Shown: positions 39,426 to 48,550 of the stretch, piece by piece
Numbering within the stretch: position 1 is the stretch's first letter
How the letters are laid out: each line of letters starts with the position of its first letter
Assembly (NCBI RefSeq): GCF_003762835.1
Contig: NZ_RJWA01000005.1
Coordinates: 310,001 to 374,000, forward strand
DNA length: 64,000 nt
Reading direction: 5' to 3'
From: Micromonospora sp. HM5-17
GTDB lineage: Bacteria; Actinomycetota; Actinomycetes; Mycobacteriales; Micromonosporaceae
Position numbers and translations under genes: made by a program
The notes under the pieces: generated by a model
The model's database searches: none
The model's input: the letters and a program-made list of their open reading frames with translations, nothing else
Told to the model about the DNA's origin: nothing

Positions 39426-40550
39426 TCAGCCGGCCAGCAGCTCGGTCATCCGGCGCGCCTGCCGGTCCCAGCGCCACTCCCGCTCCACCCAGGCCCGCCC
39501 GGCCGCACCCATGCGTCGGGCCAGGTCGCGGTCGGCGAGCAGGGTGGCCACCCGATCGGCGAGTTGCCGGAGGTCCCGGCCGTTGACCACGTACCCGGTC
39601 TCCCCCTCGCGGACCGCGTCCGGCGCGCCCCCGGAGTCGCCGGCCACCACCGGTAGCCCGGTCGCGGACGCCTCCAGGTAGACGATGCCGAGGCCCTCCA
39701 CGTCCAGCCCGCCGTTGCGGGTCCGGCACGGCATCGCGTACACGTCGCCGGCGGCGTAGTGCGCCGGCAGCTCGGCTGCCGGGACCGACCCGGTGAAGAC
39801 CACGTCGTCCGCGACCCCGACCTGTCGGGCGAGCCGGTGCAACGTCTTCCGGTACGGCCCGCCGCCGACCACCAGCAGCGCCGCCCCCGGCACCCGGCGC
39901 CGAATCTCCGGCAACGCCCGGATCAGCGCGTCCTGTCCCTTGCGCGGCACCAGCCGGGAGACGCAGACCACCACCGGCCGGTCCGACAGCCGGTGGCGGG
40001 CCCGGACCTCGGCGCCGTCGACGTCCGGGTGGTACACCTCGACATCCACCCCGGGGGCGAGTCGCCGCAGCTCGGTACGGCCCTCCAGCACCCGGGCCAG
40101 CCGCACCCGGGTGTACTCGCCCAGGTAGGTGGTGACGTCGACACCGTCGCCGATCCGGCGCAGCGCCGTACGCGCGCCCGGCAGTGCCGCCCAACCGACC
40201 TCGTGGCCGTGGGTCTGCGCCACCGCCCGACGGATGCCGCCCCGCCGACGCAGCCCGGCGGCGAGCAGGCCCAACGGGGCGGCGGCCCCGAACCAGACGG
40301 TGTCACAGTCGTACGCGCGGGCGAGCTGGGCCGCCCGGCGGGCGACGCGCGGAGTCGGCAACAACACCGTGGTCGGCTCGCGGACCACCTCGAAGGGCTG
40401 GTCAGCGTCGAACTTCTCGGCGCCGCGCCAGGTCGAGGCGTAGACCACGACCGAGCCGGCCGGCTGCCGGAGTGCGAGACCGTGGACGAAGGACTGGATC
40501 CCGCCGGGTCGCGGGGGGAAGTCGTTGGTGACGAGCAGTGTCCTGGTCAA
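39426..40550 (-). CDS. pimB: PimB'-type alpha-1,6-mannosyltransferase (GT4)
   Basis: 374 residues from TTG 40550, which overlaps the upstream peptidase stop (TTGA). Adds the second mannose to phosphatidylinositol monomannoside. GT4 features: VTNDFPPRPGGIQSFVHGLA, THGHEVGWA, the hinge GVDVEVYHPDVDG, VSRLVPRKGQDALIRALP and the donor-binding EGLGIVYLEASATGLPVVAG. Length and N-terminus match corynebacterial and mycobacterial PimB'. A second sugar-nucleotide gene lies at 48.5 kb. Confidence 0.88.
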   Translation of the reverse strand: MTRTLLVTNDFPPRPGGIQSFVHGLALRQPAGSVVVYASTWRGAEKFDADQPFEVVREPTTVLLPTPRVARRAAQLARAYDCDTVWFGAAAPLGLLAAGLRRRGGIRRAVAQTHGHEVGWAALPGARTALRRIGDGVDVTTYLGEYTRVRLARVLEGRTELRRLAPGVDVEVYHPDVDGAEVRARHRLSDRPVVVCVSRLVPRKGQDALIRALPEIRRRVPGAALLVVGGGPYRKTLHRLARQVGVADDVVFTGSVPAAELPAHYAAGDVYAMPCRTRNGGLDVEGLGIVYLEASATGLPVVAGDSGGAPDAVREGETGYVVNGRDLRQLADRVATLLADRDLARRMGAAGRAWVEREWRWDRQARRMTELLAG

Positions 40551-41804
40551 CCGCCGGCTCCTCGGGCGTACGCGCGGGCCGCAGCCATGCGCTCAACTGT
40601 GGACGGATGGCTGGCCGAGTAGAGGTACACCCAGCGGGGCGGATCGGGGTCGGCCAGGTTGACGCGGGAGAGCCGGCGCTGCATCGCCTCGAAGGCGGCC
40701 GGCACCGGTCAGGGCCAGCGCGTGCGCGTCCGCCCGGGCCTCAAGCTGGCGGGAGACCCAGGCCTGGGCCGGTGCGGCAAGCACCCCGGCAACGGTGACC
40801 ACCGCGACCAGCAGCGGAAACGCCCGCGACTCGGCGACCGAACCGACACCGGCGGCGCGGAGCAGCGCCCCCCAGGAGCCGAGCAGGTAGAGCGCCACGA
40901 CCCCGGCCGCGGCGCCGAGCGCCCCGGTGAGGGTGCCGGTGAGCACGTCCCGCTCCTTCGCGTGCCCCAGCTCGTGCGCGACGACACTGGCCACCTCGGC
41001 GGGAGGCGCCGCGCGCAGCAGGGTGTCGTAGACGACGATCCGACGGGTCGGGCCGAAACCGGAGACGTACGCGTTCAACGCCCGGGTTCGCCGCGACGCG
41101 TCGGCGACCAGTACGTCCCGCACCGGCACGCCGTCGGCCTCGGCCAGCGCCATCAGCTCGGTACGCAGCGGCCCCGGCTCCATCGGGGTGAACCGGTTGA
41201 AGATGGGCTCCACCAGCACGGGAAGGACGAAGGAGAGCAGGGTGACCAGCGCCGCCGCCCCCACGGCGCCGATCGCCCACCACCAGCGCGGCGCGTACCT
41301 GGTCACGGTGTAGAAGCCGAGCAGTGCCACAGCCCCGATGACGGCGCTGACCGCGTACGACTTGAGCAGGTCGACGGTCCAGCCGCCCCAGCCCTGGGTG
41401 GCCAGCCCGTAGCGGGCCACCACCGCGTGCCGCCAGGCGGCGAACGGAAGGGTGACCAGGTCGGCCACCAGCACCACGGCCAGACCGCCGAGCACCGCCT
41501 GGGCGACCCAGTTGCCGCCGAACGGGCGGCCGACGAGTTCGACGAGCCGCGCGCCGAGCGGCGTCAGGCCGAGCAGCAGGGCGATGAGCAGCCCGGCGAC
41601 GATGCCTCCGTAGGTGCCGGGGCGCAGGGCCGCGTGGAAGGCGCGTCCCCGGGCGACCTCCGCCGCGGGTAGGTCCGCCAGGGCCGCCAACTGATCCGAC
41701 CGGGGCGCGGGAGGCCGCTGCCACGGGACCCGCGACGCCACCACCGCGACGAGCAGGGCAGCGAGGACCGCAAGTGCCAGGCTCGCCCAGGCGCGCGGAG
41801 TCAT
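40547..41804 (-). pseudogene. M48-family metallopeptidase gene with a C-terminal frameshift
   Basis: ATG 41804. About 370 residues of a CAAX-prenyl-protease-like M48 peptidase: several membrane helices, ADASRRTRALNAYVSGFG, zinc motif VVAHELGHAKERD and third ligand in LEARADAHALALTGA. Near 40700 the reading frame breaks. In the current frame the end is GRLRGDAAPALPRQPGR-like nonsense stopping at 40593. A +1 (or -2) shift gives AAFEAMQRRLSRVNLADPDP, then RWVYLYSASHPSTVERMAAA, ending at TGA 40549-40547 exactly at the pimB' start. Zinc site is intact, so a partly functional protein is possible. A sequencing error is an alternative. Confidence 0.82.
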
Positions 41805-41950
41805 CGCGGCGCCCCGACCAGAGCACCGCTACGCGTCGGGGTGCCGCCCGCGCCCGGTCTCCCACCGCCCGTGGCGGCCACGGGCCGGGCGACCGGGTAC
41901 CGCTCCACCATCCGTGCCGCCTCCCGCCGACCCCGCTTCCGCGCGGCCAT
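41801..41950 (-). CDS. Small basic protein overlapping the M48 gene
   Basis: 49 residues from ATG 41950: MAARKRGRREAARMVERYPV, then VARPVAATGGG and an R/G/P-rich tail ending LVGAPR. Its TGA overlaps the M48 ATG (ATGA), the same coupling seen elsewhere in this genome. The Shine-Dalgarno is poor (CATAGG). The overlap and charged helix support it, but chance is possible. Bases 41951-42129 show nothing else. Confidence 0.4.
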   Translation of the reverse strand: MAARKRGRREAARMVERYPVARPVAATGGGRPGAGGTPTRSGALVGAPR

Positions 41951-42129
41951 CCTATGCCGGAGTCCGGACCCCGACGGCCCCGAGCCTCCCCCGCGCCTCG
42001 GCTCGGACGCCGGTCGCCGGTGCCGCCGGCGATGCCGGGGGTCACCTCGATCCCGACCAGGCCACGCCGGGGACCGGCCGCGGCATGCGCCGGGCGCATC
42101 GCCGGCTGCGGGCCCGGCCAGGACGCTGG

Positions 42130-42354
42130 CTAGGCGACCCGGCGTCGTCGGCGCCGGGTGGCCAGCCGGACGGGCGGGGGCGGCGGTGTCGGCAGCACCT
42201 CCACATCGAACCCGGCCCGGGCGAACACCTCGATGGCGTACTGCTCGTCGGGGGTGAGGGTGGCCACCGGCGAGGGCCGGTCCAGCAGGGCGCTCACCAC
42301 GCACCCCGCGCAGGCCGCGCCCCGGGCCGTACACGTGTCGCAGTCGATCAGCAT
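42130..42354 (-). CDS. Small four-cysteine conserved protein
   Basis: 74 residues from ATG 42354 behind GGAGGAG. LIDCDTCTARGAACAGCVVS holds four cysteines in a CxxC-x6-CxxC zinc knuckle, followed by LTPDEQYAIEVFARAGFDVE, an LPTPPPPPVRL stretch and a tail of arginines. Short proteins like this are common beside NYN or DEDDh nuclease genes in actinobacteria. Function unknown. Confidence 0.68.
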   Translation of the reverse strand: MLIDCDTCTARGAACAGCVVSALLDRPSPVATLTPDEQYAIEVFARAGFDVEVLPTPPPPPVRLATRRRRRRVA

Positions 42355-42577
42355 CGACTCCTCCTCCACTCGTGGCCGGCTCGTCGCGAGCCGGACACCG
42401 TCGGTCACATCGACGGTAGTGCCGCCGTACGACAAATCCGTCGAGGAGGTCGTGAAGGGCCGTTCGCGACCGAAAGCACCCACACGGGTCCAGCGGGGGC
42501 CGTCCGGGGAGATACGGCGCGGGACGCGCAATTCCCCGGGCGCGCACCGGCGCCCGGGGCCGGCTCAGCTCCGGGGG

Positions 42578-44131
42578 TCAGGCGCGGGCGAGGCGGCGGA
42601 GCAGGGCGTCGGCACCGAGCGGATAGGCGCCGTGCCGGCGTACCCCGTCGGCGACCTCGCGGTCGGACGAGACCACCACGATCGGCCGACCGGCCGGCTC
42701 GGCCCGGACCAGGCGACGGATCAGGTCGTCGGCGGTCTCACCCTTGCGCGAGAAGAGCACCCGGACGCCGCGCGGCGCGGGCGGCAGCCCGTGCATGCGT
42801 TCGGCGCCGTCGAAGACGACGGTCACCTCGTCACCAGTCTGCGCCGCGATCCCGCCGAGGCCGGTGATCAGGCGCTTGCGCTGCTGCTCCAGCGACATCT
42901 CGCCGAAACCGCGCTTGGTGACGTTGTAGCCGTCCACGATGAGGTGGGCCCGCGGCAGCGCGAGCAGTTGGTCGAGCCGGGCCGGATCGTCGGCGTCCAG
43001 CCCGCGCGCGGCGTTGGCGGCGGCCGGTTGCTCGGCGAAGGCGTCGGCGACGTAGTCGGCCGGTAGGCGGTCGGCGGGGTCGAGGGCCAGTTCCCGGCGG
43101 AGTCCGAGTGCGGCCCGGCCGATCGTCTCCAGCAGCAGCCAGAGCCGGGCGTCGTCGACGGACCGGGCCTCCTTGGCGGTCTGGCGGACCGCGCCCGCCG
43201 CCGCCTCGGCCTCGGCCAGCCGGGCCCGCATCCGGCGCAGCTCCGCCTCGTGGTCGGCCGCCGCCCGGGCCGCCCGCCCCTTCTCGGTGGCGAGCAGCTC
43301 GTTGGCCCGACGCTCCCGGGCCTGGGCCTCCCGCAGCGACCGGCCCAGCACCCGGACCTCCTCCCGCAACTGGCCGATCTCCTCGCGGAGCCGGGCCACC
43401 TCGTCCCGGAGCTTGTCCGCCTCGACCTTGGCCACCGCGCGGTCGTGCTCGGCCCGGGCGGCCCGCTGCTCGGCCTCGCGGACCAGCTCGGCCACCACGG
43501 CGCTGTCCACCTCGGCGCGGACCGCCGCCCCGGCGTCCTCGATCAGCTCCCGCCAGTTCGCCGGCCGGGCCAGGTAGGCGAGCGCGGCAACCTCCACCGG
43601 ATCCGCGGCGGCGGGACTGCTGCCCGATACCACGGCGGCGCCCAGCGCCCCGGCCTCGGCCAGCACCCGGCTCGCCACCCGCTGCCGGAACAGCGGGTCG
43701 CTGGCGAGCTGGGTGGCGATCGGCGCCGCGCCCAGCCGCGCGCGCCGGTTGGGGGCGAACTTGGCGATCCGCCGCAGCGGCGCCGGCAACTCGTCACCGG
43801 GCAGGGTCGGCAGTGCGGCCGCCGCCAGGTTGATGATCCGTTGTCGAACCGGCTCCGGCAGCGTCGGCTCCGACTGCGGGCCGGCCTCGTCCGACGCCGG
43901 GCCGGGCTCGTCGGGCCGCGGCCCGGTCGCGGTCCCGGCCGACTCCGGCACCGACCCGGACCCCTCGGGCTCCCCCGTCGGCCCGCCGACCTCCGGCGCC
44001 GGACCGGTCACCGCCCCGGCCGACTCCGGCGCGGTCCGGTCGGCCGCCGGCTCCGATCCACCGCCCTGGGCACGCGTGGTGTCGGCCGCCTCGGGAGCGG
44101 GGCGGTCGTGGGACGGTTCGACGCGGGGCAT
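42578..44131 (-). CDS. NYN/PIN-like nuclease-domain protein with coiled coil
   Basis: 517 residues, ATG 44131. Residues 1-85 are disordered and acidic. Residues 180-330 form a long coiled coil (REAEQRAARAEHDRAVAKVE and LREEIGQLREEVRVLGRSL). The C-terminal 150 residues are a NYN domain: HLIVDGYNVTKRGFGEMSLE, EVTVVFDGAE, GETADDLIRRLVRAEP, IVVVSSDREVADGVRRHGA, with the acidic residues of the PIN-type active site. Likely an RNA-processing or tRNA/rRNA-related ribonuclease. Divergent from the DEDDh nuclease gene. Confidence 0.87.
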   Translation of the reverse strand: MPRVEPSHDRPAPEAADTTRAQGGGSEPAADRTAPESAGAVTGPAPEVGGPTGEPEGSGSVPESAGTATGPRPDEPGPASDEAGPQSEPTLPEPVRQRIINLAAAALPTLPGDELPAPLRRIAKFAPNRRARLGAAPIATQLASDPLFRQRVASRVLAEAGALGAAVVSGSSPAAADPVEVAALAYLARPANWRELIEDAGAAVRAEVDSAVVAELVREAEQRAARAEHDRAVAKVEADKLRDEVARLREEIGQLREEVRVLGRSLREAQARERRANELLATEKGRAARAAADHEAELRRMRARLAEAEAAAGAVRQTAKEARSVDDARLWLLLETIGRAALGLRRELALDPADRLPADYVADAFAEQPAAANAARGLDADDPARLDQLLALPRAHLIVDGYNVTKRGFGEMSLEQQRKRLITGLGGIAAQTGDEVTVVFDGAERMHGLPPAPRGVRVLFSRKGETADDLIRRLVRAEPAGRPIVVVSSDREVADGVRRHGAYPLGADALLRRLARA

Positions 44132-44257
44132 ACCGTCAGTCTCCCACCGACCCCCGGTCCGCCGCCCCTCACCTCAGATGATCTCGGCGGGGTGGCGGCG
44201 GTAACCGGTGGGACCCGAGTGACCGGAGTGTCGTACGGGGCGCCTAACGTGCCCGCC

Positions 44258-46021
44258 GTGGCGCAGCTCCGATACGTGCAGGAGACGCTGCACGGCCTGG
44301 CGGGCGACGGGTCGTCGGCAGGCGACCGCCCCGACGACGGGCTGTCCCTGCGCGAGACCACCTTCGTCGTGGTGGACCTGGAGACCACCGGCGGCACCCC
44401 GGACGGCGGCGGCATCACCGAGATCGGTGCGGTCAAGGTACGCGGCGGCGAGGAGCTCGGGGTGCTGGCGACCCTGGTCAACCCGGGAGAGCCGATCCCG
44501 CCGTTCATCACCGTGCTCACCGGGATCACCCAGGCGATGGTGGCGCCCGCCCCGTCGATCGAGCAGGTGCTCCCCAGCCTCCTCGAGTTCCTCCGGGGCG
44601 CCGTCCTCGTCGCGCACAACGCCCCGTACGACGTGGGGTTCCTCCGGGCCGCCTGTGCCCGGCACGGATACGACTGGCCGAACCCCCGGGTGCTGGACAC
44701 CGCCGCGCTGGCCCGCCGGGTGCTCACCCGCGACGAGGTACCCAATCGCAAGCTCGGCACCCTGGCGGCGTACTTCCGCACCCCGCACCAGCCGACCCAC
44801 CGGGCGCTGGACGACGCGCGGGCAACGGTCGACGTGCTGCACGGGCTGATCGCCCGGCTCGGCAGCCACCGGGTGGAGACGCTCGGCGACGCCATCGAGT
44901 TCGCCAAGGCGGTCACCCCGATCCAGCGGCGCAAGCGCCACCTGGCCGACGGGCTGCCCCGGGTGCCGGGGGTCTACGTCTTCCGGGCCGCCGACGGCCG
45001 ACCGCTCTACGTGGGCACCTCGGGCGACATCGCCACCCGGGTACGCAGCTACTTCACCGCCGCCGAGAAGCGCGCCCGGATCTCGGAGATGCTGGCCGCG
45101 GCGGAACGCGTGGAGGCGATCGAGTGCGCCCACGCGCTGGAGGCCGAGGTCCGGGAACTCCGGTTGATCGCGGCGCACGCGCCGCCGTACAACCGGCGCT
45201 CCAAGTTTCCGGAGCGGATGCTGTGGCTGAAGCTGACGGCGGAGCCGTATCCCCGGCTGTCGGTGGTCCGCGACCTCGCACCGGACGACGAGGCCTACCT
45301 GGGGCCGTTCAACTCCCGGCGGACGGCGGAGCTCGCCGCCGCGGCGATCCACGACGCGCTGCCGCTGCGCCAGTGCACCCACCGGCTCTCGCTCCGGCGC
45401 ACCATCCCGGCCTGTGCCCTGGCGGAGCTGGGCCGCTGCCCGGCGCCGTGCGAGGGCCGGATCTCGGTGCCGGAGTACGAACGGCGCGCGGTCGCCCCGG
45501 CCCGGACCGCCATGATGGACGATCCACAGGTGCTGGTCGACGCCCTGCTTGCCCGGATCGAGACCCTCGCCGCGGCCCAGCGGTACGAGGAGGCGGCGGT
45601 GGTCCGGAGCCGGTTGGCGGCGGTGCTCCGCGCCGCGGTACGGATGCAGCGGCTGGTCGGGCTGACCCGGATCGCCGAACTGGCCGCCGCCCGGCGCACC
45701 CCCGACGGCGGCTGGGACATCGCGGTGGTACGGCACGGCCGGCTCGCCGGGGCCGCCACCGCCGCGCCCGGGGTGCCACCCCGGCCGGTCCTCGACCTGG
45801 TCCGGGCCACCGCCGAGACGGTGCTGCCCGGGCACGGGCCGGTGCCGAGCGCCTCGGCCGAGGAGACCGAGCGGATCCTGTCCTGGTTGGATCGACCCGA
45901 GACGAGGTTGGTGGAGACCTCCAGCGGATGGTCCGCTCCGGTCAGAGGCGCGGAGCGGTTCCGAGGCCTGCTCGCCCGGGCCGAGGCGGCGAGGCCACAA
46001 CTACCATCCGAACGCACATAG
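44258..46021 (+). CDS. DEDDh exonuclease fused to GIY-YIG/UvrC-like nuclease
   Basis: 587 residues from GTG 44258. N-terminal exonuclease of DnaQ type: FVVVDLETTGGTPDGGGITE (first Asp-Glu), VLVAHNAPYDVGFLR (Asp) and HRALDDARATVDVL (His-Asp). From about 235 a GIY-YIG domain, VPGVYVFRAADGRPLYVGTS and DIATRVRSYF, then cysteines in RQCTHRL, ACALAELGRCPAPCEG, and a UvrB-interaction-like helix pair (RIETLAAAQRYEEAAVVRSR). Known in actinobacteria as a DEDD-UvrC hybrid that probably trims and cuts damaged DNA. Stop at 46021. Confidence 0.92.
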   Translation: MAQLRYVQETLHGLAGDGSSAGDRPDDGLSLRETTFVVVDLETTGGTPDGGGITEIGAVKVRGGEELGVLATLVNPGEPIPPFITVLTGITQAMVAPAPSIEQVLPSLLEFLRGAVLVAHNAPYDVGFLRAACARHGYDWPNPRVLDTAALARRVLTRDEVPNRKLGTLAAYFRTPHQPTHRALDDARATVDVLHGLIARLGSHRVETLGDAIEFAKAVTPIQRRKRHLADGLPRVPGVYVFRAADGRPLYVGTSGDIATRVRSYFTAAEKRARISEMLAAAERVEAIECAHALEAEVRELRLIAAHAPPYNRRSKFPERMLWLKLTAEPYPRLSVVRDLAPDDEAYLGPFNSRRTAELAAAAIHDALPLRQCTHRLSLRRTIPACALAELGRCPAPCEGRISVPEYERRAVAPARTAMMDDPQVLVDALLARIETLAAAQRYEEAAVVRSRLAAVLRAAVRMQRLVGLTRIAELAAARRTPDGGWDIAVVRHGRLAGAATAAPGVPPRPVLDLVRATAETVLPGHGPVPSASAEETERILSWLDRPETRLVETSSGWSAPVRGAERFRGLLARAEAARPQLPSERT

Positions 46022-46173
46022 CCAAGTAACCGATCGGACGACCTTCACTCCCTTAGGCTGTTAGAGAAGTACAGTCCTGCCCGATTTCGGGGTTTGCTTC
46101 CGTGTCCGCGCCCGCGCACGGCCACGAGAAGCAATCATCGAGAGACGGGTGGTGAGTGAGGAGGTGGCTCCGC

Positions 46174-47955
46174 GTGAACCTCGACGCCAGCCACGGCGCC
46201 GCCCTCGGAGGCGTCCGCGCGAGCGAGATCACGCTGAGCAAACGACTGCGCTCGTTCCTCTCCTGGCCGTCCGCTGAGGATGATCCGGTCGCCAAACTCG
46301 CCCGGGCCCACCGCAGCGTCCACCCGAACGCCGACATCGGGGTGCTCCGGCGCAGCTACGCCATTGCCGAGAGCATGCACCGGGGCCAGTTCCGCAAGAG
46401 CGGCGACCCGTACATCACCCACCCGCTGGCGGTGGCGCAGATCTGTGCCGAGCTCGGCATGGACACGGTGACCCTGGTCGCCGCGCTGCTGCATGACACG
46501 GTGGAGGACACCCGCTACACCCTGCAGGCGCTCACCGGCGACTTCGGACCGGAGGTCGCGCACCTGGTCGACGGGGTGACCAAGTTCGACAAGGCGTTCT
46601 ACGGCAAGGCCGCCGAGGCCGAGACGATCCGCAAAATGATCATCGCGGCCGGCAAGGACGTCCGTGTCCTGATCATCAAGCTCGCCGACCGGCTGCACAA
46701 CATGCGCACCCTGGACGCCCGCTCCCCGGCCTCCCGGGCCCGGATCGCCCGGGCCACCCAGGAGGTGCTGGTACCGCTCTGCGACCGCCTCGGCATCCAG
46801 GCGCTCAAGCGGGAACTGGACGACGTGGTGCTGCGCCACCTCGAACCCGAGTGGTACGAGCGGATCGACCAGCACGTCAAGAACCGGCCCCACTGGGCCG
46901 AGTACCTGCAGGACGTGGTCAACCAGGCCCGGGTGGTGCTCCGTCGAGACAAGATCGTCGCCACGGTGAAACCCCGCCCCCGGCACTACTACTCCATCTG
47001 GAAGGACAGCGTCGCCCGGGAGCAGACCGTCCCGTTCGACCTCCCCCGCATCGTGATCGTGGTCGACGGCCCGGACACCGACTGCTACGCCGCGCTCGGC
47101 TCGGTCCACGGGCTCTGGCGGCCGGTCGCCGGCCGGTTCAAGGACTACATCGCCGCCCCGAAGAACAACCTCTACCGCTCGCTGCACACCACGGTCATCG
47201 GGCCCGGCGACCGTACCGTCGAGGTGCTGATCCGGACCACGGCGATGGACCGCTCCGCCGAGTACGGCATCGCCGCCGACTTCCGCTATCCCCGGCCGGG
47301 GGTCAACGCCGCCACCAGCGCCGAGCAGCTCGACTGGCTCCAGCGGGTGCTCAACTGGGAGCGGGAGACGGCCGACCCGGCCCAGTTCCTCCAGTCGCTG
47401 CGGTGTGACCTCGCCGAGACCCAGATCCAGGTCTTCGCCGAGGGACGGCCGATCGTGCTCCCCGCCGGCTCCACCCCGGTGGACCTGGCCTACGAGCTCG
47501 GTCCGGAGCGAGGCGACCACTGCCTGGCGGCCCGGATCAACGGCCGGTTGGCCCCGCTCTCCTCCGAACTGGAGGAGGGCGACGTGGTCGAGATCTTCAC
47601 CGAGTCGCAGGCCGAGAGCGAGCTGGACCTCAAGGTGGCCCCGCCCGGCCCGCGCCGGGAGTGGCTGCGCTTCGTCAAGTCCCCACACGCCCAGATGCAG
47701 ATCAACCGGTGGTTCGCCGATCACCAGGAGCCGGGGATCTCCATCGCGGACAAGGTCCGACTCGGCCGCGCCACCATCGGGCTCTGCCTGCGCAAACACG
47801 ACCGCGGGCTGGCCAGCGACCTCCCGCTGCGGCGCCTCGCCGAGCAGCAGGGCTACCCGGACCTGGAGACCCTGCTCGTCGCCGTCGTCGACCGGACGGT
47901 CGACCCGGACACCGTGGTGGAGCAGCTCATCGCCATGGTCGACCATCAGGAGTGA
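46174..47955 (+). CDS. Short RelA/SpoT homologue (HD + synthetase-like + TGS)
   Basis: 593 residues from GTG 46174 (9 bases after GGAGG); GTG 46156 adds six residues. The hydrolase domain is complete: YITHPLAVAQICAELGMD, LLHDTVEDTRYTLQAL, DGVTKFDK, KLADRLHNMRT. The synthetase region keeps HYYSIWKD and RFKDYIAAPKNNLYRSLHTT, but the usual DLxGIRV is DLPRIVIVV and EVQIRT is EVLIRT, so ppGpp synthesis is doubtful. TGS follows (IQVFAEGRPIVLPAGSTPVD). The ACT and zinc-finger parts of full-length Rel are missing. It probably acts mainly as a hydrolase of (p)ppGpp or related alarmones. Confidence 0.88.
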   Translation: MNLDASHGAALGGVRASEITLSKRLRSFLSWPSAEDDPVAKLARAHRSVHPNADIGVLRRSYAIAESMHRGQFRKSGDPYITHPLAVAQICAELGMDTVTLVAALLHDTVEDTRYTLQALTGDFGPEVAHLVDGVTKFDKAFYGKAAEAETIRKMIIAAGKDVRVLIIKLADRLHNMRTLDARSPASRARIARATQEVLVPLCDRLGIQALKRELDDVVLRHLEPEWYERIDQHVKNRPHWAEYLQDVVNQARVVLRRDKIVATVKPRPRHYYSIWKDSVAREQTVPFDLPRIVIVVDGPDTDCYAALGSVHGLWRPVAGRFKDYIAAPKNNLYRSLHTTVIGPGDRTVEVLIRTTAMDRSAEYGIAADFRYPRPGVNAATSAEQLDWLQRVLNWERETADPAQFLQSLRCDLAETQIQVFAEGRPIVLPAGSTPVDLAYELGPERGDHCLAARINGRLAPLSSELEEGDVVEIFTESQAESELDLKVAPPGPRREWLRFVKSPHAQMQINRWFADHQEPGISIADKVRLGRATIGLCLRKHDRGLASDLPLRRLAEQQGYPDLETLLVAVVDRTVDPDTVVEQLIAMVDHQE

Positions 47956-48010
47956 GATCGGCTCGGCCCCGGGTCACCCACCACGCCCGTACGACCTCTA
48001 GCCTGGTCTG

Positions 48011-48550
48011 GTGATCGCCCGCCGCTCGCCGACGCGTGCCCTCGGCTACAAGCTCTTCTACCGCCTCCCCCTCGGGATACGTCGTCGGCTGGTCCGGCTC
48101 GCCGTCCCGAAGTACATCGTCGGGGCGGTCACCCTGGTCCGCGACGCCGAGGCGGCGGAACCCGGGCGGATCCTGCTGCTGCGGCAGCCACCCGGCAAGG
48201 GCTGGACCCTCCCGGCCGGCCTGCTGCAACGTCGGGAGGCGCCGGTCGTCGGCGCGGCCCGCGAACTCCACGAGGAGACCGGGATCGCGCTGCCGCTGGA
48301 GCGGTTCCAGCCGGCCGTGCCGAACGCGGTGGTCCACCTCAAGGGCTGGGTCGACATGGTCTTCGAGGTACGGGTACCGGCCTCCACCACGGAACTGGCG
48401 GTCGACGGGGCCGAGGTCTACGAGGCCGCCTGGCACCGCCTCGACGACCTGCCCCGGCTCACCACGGCGACCGCGCGGCTCCTTGCCCACTACGGGATCG
48501 GCCCCCTCGCCGCCGAGCCCGGCCCGGCCGACGTCCGCCCACCGACGTGA
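48011..48550 (+). CDS. Nudix hydrolase
   Basis: 179 residues from GTG 48011. The Nudix box GLLQRREAPVVGAARELHEE-TGI fits G-x5-E-x7-REUxEExGU exactly. The N-terminal basic helix (YKLFYRLPLGIRRRLVRLAV) is unusual and may target a membrane or nucleic acid. Substrate unknown. Overlaps the next gene by 4 bases (GTGA). Confidence 0.9.
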   Translation: MIARRSPTRALGYKLFYRLPLGIRRRLVRLAVPKYIVGAVTLVRDAEAAEPGRILLLRQPPGKGWTLPAGLLQRREAPVVGAARELHEETGIALPLERFQPAVPNAVVHLKGWVDMVFEVRVPASTTELAVDGAEVYEAAWHRLDDLPRLTTATARLLAHYGIGPLAAEPGPADVRPPT

